Shown here piece by piece: positions 13,764 to 15,891 of a stretch of DNA of 15,891 nt. Position numbers and translations under genes: made by a program. How positions within the stretch are numbered: position 1 is the stretch's first letter; each line of letters starts with the position of its first letter. The notes beneath the pieces were generated by a model. The model saw nothing but the letters and a program-made list of their open reading frames with translations. It was not told the DNA's origin and did no database searches. This DNA comes from Candidatus Coatesiibacteriota bacterium (GTDB lineage: Bacteria > RBG-13-66-14 > B26-G2). The stretch spans positions 1 through 15,891 of the forward strand of contig QMNJ01000018.1 in assembly GCA_003647715.1 (NCBI GenBank). The letters run 5' to 3'.

Positions 13764-15137
13764 ATGAGTATAAAGAGATGGTTCAGGAGTATCTTTGAGA
13801 AGCCGAAACCCCTCGGTAGGGAGATACTGAGCAAGAGAATAGATAATGAAGAGGGCAATTGGCGACTCCACCTCAGAATTGAACCTAATGGAGAAGGCGT
13901 CCTAATCATAAATGCCAGCAGGGTAATCCACCTCAATCAGACGGGAGCGGAGATTGCCAAATACATAATTGAGGAGAAATCACCCAAGGATATTATTGGG
14001 ATAATGACTAAAAGATACCGGGTCTCATCCGACCGGGTGAAGAAGGATATTGACAGGATAACCGACCTGATTGAGGTTATGCTCAAGACCGACGAAATAT
14101 GCCCCATAACCTATCTGGATGTGGATAGAATAAGTCCCTTCACCACGCCCGTAAGCGCTCCATACCGTATGGATTTAGCACTCACCTATAGGTGTCAGAA
14201 CAACTGTGAGCACTGTTATGTGGGAAGACCGAAGGATATGGAGGAACTAGATACTGACAAATGGAAGGATATCATAACCAGATTGTGGGAGATAGGAATT
14301 CCACATCTGGTCTTTACCGGTGGCGAAGCGACTTTGAGAGACGACCTCATTGAACTTGTTGAATGGGCTGAGAACACCGGTCTGGTCACCGGTCTGAACA
14401 CCAACGGCAGAAGGTTATCCGATAGAGAACTGGTAAGGGGTTTAACAGATGCAGGTCTGGACCATGTTCAAATAACCATAGAATCCCACGATAAGAAAAT
14501 ACACGATGAAATGGTCGGCTCGGAAGGTGCATTTGATGAAACAGTAAGGGGTATAAAGAATGCAGTTGAGGTTCCCCTGTATCTGGTAACCAACACCACC
14601 CTCACAAGAATGAATACTAAGAATATCAAAGATACAGTGAAATTTGTGGCTGACCTTGGAGTGGAGGTGTTCGCCTGCAATGGCATAATTCGGTCAGGCG
14701 AGGGAAAACACTATCCATATGCTTTGACCGAGATGGAGCTGAAGAAGATACTTGAACGCATAATAAACACTGCAAACAATCTGGGACTCCGCCTGATATG
14801 GTATACACCAACTATGTATTGCAAGCTCAATCCCATTGAGATGGGTCTGGGTGTAAAGTCATGCACAGCCGGTCTATACAACATGGCAATTGAGCCGGAT
14901 GGCAAGGTTCTGCCCTGCCAGAGTTATTATAAAGATGTGGGCAACATACTAAAGGACGAATGGGAGAGCATCTGGAACAATGAACTCCTAAATAAGATAA
15001 GAAGCCGTGAGTATATGCCTGATATGTGCAGTGAGTGTGAATGGCGCGAGATATGTGGTGCAGGTTGCCCCCTGTCTCTAATTGAAGGCGACGAGACCGT
15101 ATTTTGCTTTGAGTCGGGCTCCAATGCACCTGTTTAG
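13764..15137 (+). CDS. PqqD-like / radical SAM / SPASM fusion protein
   Basis: Three domains in 457 residues. Residues about 45-110 form a PqqD-like (RiPP recognition element type) domain: VLIINASRVIHLNQTGAEIA, a helix, then a YRVSSDRVKKDIDRI segment. The radical SAM core has CQNNCEHC (C144, C148, C151) and FTGGEATLR (184-192). The SPASM domain is complete with C367, C385 (preceded by G380 at Gx4C spacing), C422, C425, C431, C435 and C448, enough for two auxiliary [4Fe-4S] clusters. This is the layout of peptide-modifying maturases, where the PqqD part binds a precursor leader, and also of some tetrapyrrole-modifying NirJ/AhbD relatives. No short precursor gene is visible in the spacer upstream, so the substrate is unknown. 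Good Shine-Dalgarno site GGGGAGG. A methyltransferase gene follows after 6 bases. Confidence 0.9.
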   Translation: MSIKRWFRSIFEKPKPLGREILSKRIDNEEGNWRLHLRIEPNGEGVLIINASRVIHLNQTGAEIAKYIIEEKSPKDIIGIMTKRYRVSSDRVKKDIDRITDLIEVMLKTDEICPITYLDVDRISPFTTPVSAPYRMDLALTYRCQNNCEHCYVGRPKDMEELDTDKWKDIITRLWEIGIPHLVFTGGEATLRDDLIELVEWAENTGLVTGLNTNGRRLSDRELVRGLTDAGLDHVQITIESHDKKIHDEMVGSEGAFDETVRGIKNAVEVPLYLVTNTTLTRMNTKNIKDTVKFVADLGVEVFACNGIIRSGEGKHYPYALTEMELKKILERIINTANNLGLRLIWYTPTMYCKLNPIEMGLGVKSCTAGLYNMAIEPDGKVLPCQSYYKDVGNILKDEWESIWNNELLNKIRSREYMPDMCSECEWREICGAGCPLSLIEGDETVFCFESGSNAPV

Positions 15138-15143
15138 TCAGAT

Positions 15144-15891
15144 ATGAGCAAGACAATAGCAGGTCTCTCAGTTGAAATTTGGGAGAGGCGGTTCTCACAG
15201 CAGTTTCATTGGTCACTTGCCACCAGAAAATATATCTATAGATTGTGCAACCTCGCCAGGATGGATAGCATTCTGGATATTGGGTGTGGATGTGGTCAAA
15301 TAACCAACGAGATAGCAAACCTCAGTAGAGCAAATGTTGTGGGTATTGATGTTGAGCCACACTTTATAGGCAAAGCAAAGAGCAAATTTGGTGAAAACGC
15401 ACACTATACGGTAGCAGATGGTCTTAATCTACCATATAAGGATGAGTCATTTGACGGAGTGTTCTGCCATCTATATCTACACTGGCTAAAGGATATAGAA
15501 AAAGGCATCTCAGAGATGAGGAGGGTGGTAAAGAAAACCGGCTATATCGCCATTATGATGGAACCCGACTACGGGGGATGGATAATGGAGCCGGATTTAC
15601 CCGATATGAGAAGGGCATACATAAAGTCAATAGAGGAGTTCGGGCACAATCCATATACCGGTCGGCAGTTAATGGGAGCTCTAAGCCAGGCAGGATTATC
15701 AGTTGAAATGCGATTGCATAACTATATCAGGAAGCCATCAGAACACATCACAGAATTTCAGGAGGAGTGGGAGTTCAGAAAAGCGATGTTCAAAAATGTT
15801 AGAGATACTATAATAAGTGAAAATACAATCAAAATGTGGTTTGAAATTGAATATAATTCGCTAAAATCTGGTAAATTCTTCTCCTATATTC
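15144..15891 (+). CDS. Class I SAM-dependent methyltransferase, 3' end outside window
   Basis: The frame is open from the ATG at 15144 to the window end (249 residues visible). SAM-binding motif I is ILDIGCGCGQITNEIA (about residues 43-58), followed by the acidic end of strand 2 (VVGIDVEP, about 65-72). Next come the motif ADGLNLPYKDESFDGVFC (about 91-108) and the EMRRVVKKTGYIAI strand, giving the Methyltransf_11/UbiE-like fold. The region after it (EPDYGGWIMEPDLPD and the following helices) should determine the acceptor, which I cannot identify. It starts 6 bases after the stop of the PqqD-radical SAM gene with no ribosome site of its own visible, so coupling to that gene is likely. Together they suggest a modification pathway with both a radical and a methyl-transfer step. 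Confidence 0.9.
   Translation, partial: MSKTIAGLSVEIWERRFSQQFHWSLATRKYIYRLCNLARMDSILDIGCGCGQITNEIANLSRANVVGIDVEPHFIGKAKSKFGENAHYTVADGLNLPYKDESFDGVFCHLYLHWLKDIEKGISEMRRVVKKTGYIAIMMEPDYGGWIMEPDLPDMRRAYIKSIEEFGHNPYTGRQLMGALSQAGLSVEMRLHNYIRKPSEHITEFQEEWEFRKAMFKNVRDTIISENTIKMWFEIEYNSLKSGKFFSYI

Noticed and set aside
14380..14410. CACCGGTCTG direct repeat in the PqqD-radical SAM gene
   Set aside because: It encodes the local peptide TGLVTGLN within the radical SAM core and is explained by codon choice.
1..15891. CRISPR arrays, insertion sequences, integrases or phage genes
   Set aside because: No regularly spaced repeats, transposase-like proteins or long terminal inverted repeats were seen; the tRNA genes have no adjoining integrase or repeated tRNA end.

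Overview
The window looks like a chromosomal stretch of an uncultured, probably anaerobic, double-membraned bacterium. It is bacterial because it carries ruvX, glyA, Shine-Dalgarno sites of the GGAGG type and bacterial-style promoters. A double membrane is suggested by a small signal-peptide protein with beta-barrel character and by an exported nucleotidase. An anaerobic life is suggested by three radical SAM enzymes, a polyferredoxin-like membrane protein and a DUF523 protein. Base composition is moderately AT-rich, with heavy use of ATA, AGA and AGG codons. I cannot assign a phylum from sequence alone. I see no transposon, integrase, phage gene or CRISPR array.

Layout. Left edge (1-1512): the 3' part of rsmA/ksgA, two tandem serine tRNA genes (anticodons UGA and GCU), and a small two-helix membrane protein of unknown function ending at a hairpin terminator. 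Minus-strand operon (1512-4788): two tandem cobalamin-domain radical SAM enzymes followed by ruvX, with 1-3 nt gaps. Plus-strand singles (4995-7423): a DUF523-DUF1722 protein and a dicarboxylate/amino acid:cation symporter. Long minus-strand gene run (7553-13580), read right to left: NapH-like Fe-S membrane protein, exported 5'-nucleotidase, a SelA-like protein, serine hydroxymethyltransferase, dCMP deaminase and a putative outer-membrane barrel. Right edge (13764-15891): a PqqD-radical SAM-SPASM fusion followed by a class I methyltransferase cut by the window end.

How the genes fit together. GlyA makes 5,10-methylene-tetrahydrofolate and dCMP deaminase makes dUMP, the two substrates of thymidylate synthase, so the middle of the long operon is one-carbon/pyrimidine metabolism. 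The gene just upstream of glyA, with a 1-nt gap, is a diverged SelA homologue in which the PLP-binding lysine position appears to be glycine. It is probably not a selenium transferase and is the most unusual protein here. The PqqD-radical SAM-SPASM protein plus methyltransferase look like a small-molecule or peptide modification unit, but no precursor peptide gene is visible. The divergent promoter region between this unit and the Fe-S protein carries three copies of a TAATAACC box placed over the -35, the -10 and the start region, a candidate shared operator.

Promoters read by eye in this window repeatedly have extended -10 elements (TGNTATAAT or TGNTAAATT). Several operon-leading genes start only a few bases after the predicted transcription start and lack a Shine-Dalgarno site, whereas many genes inside operons have good ones.
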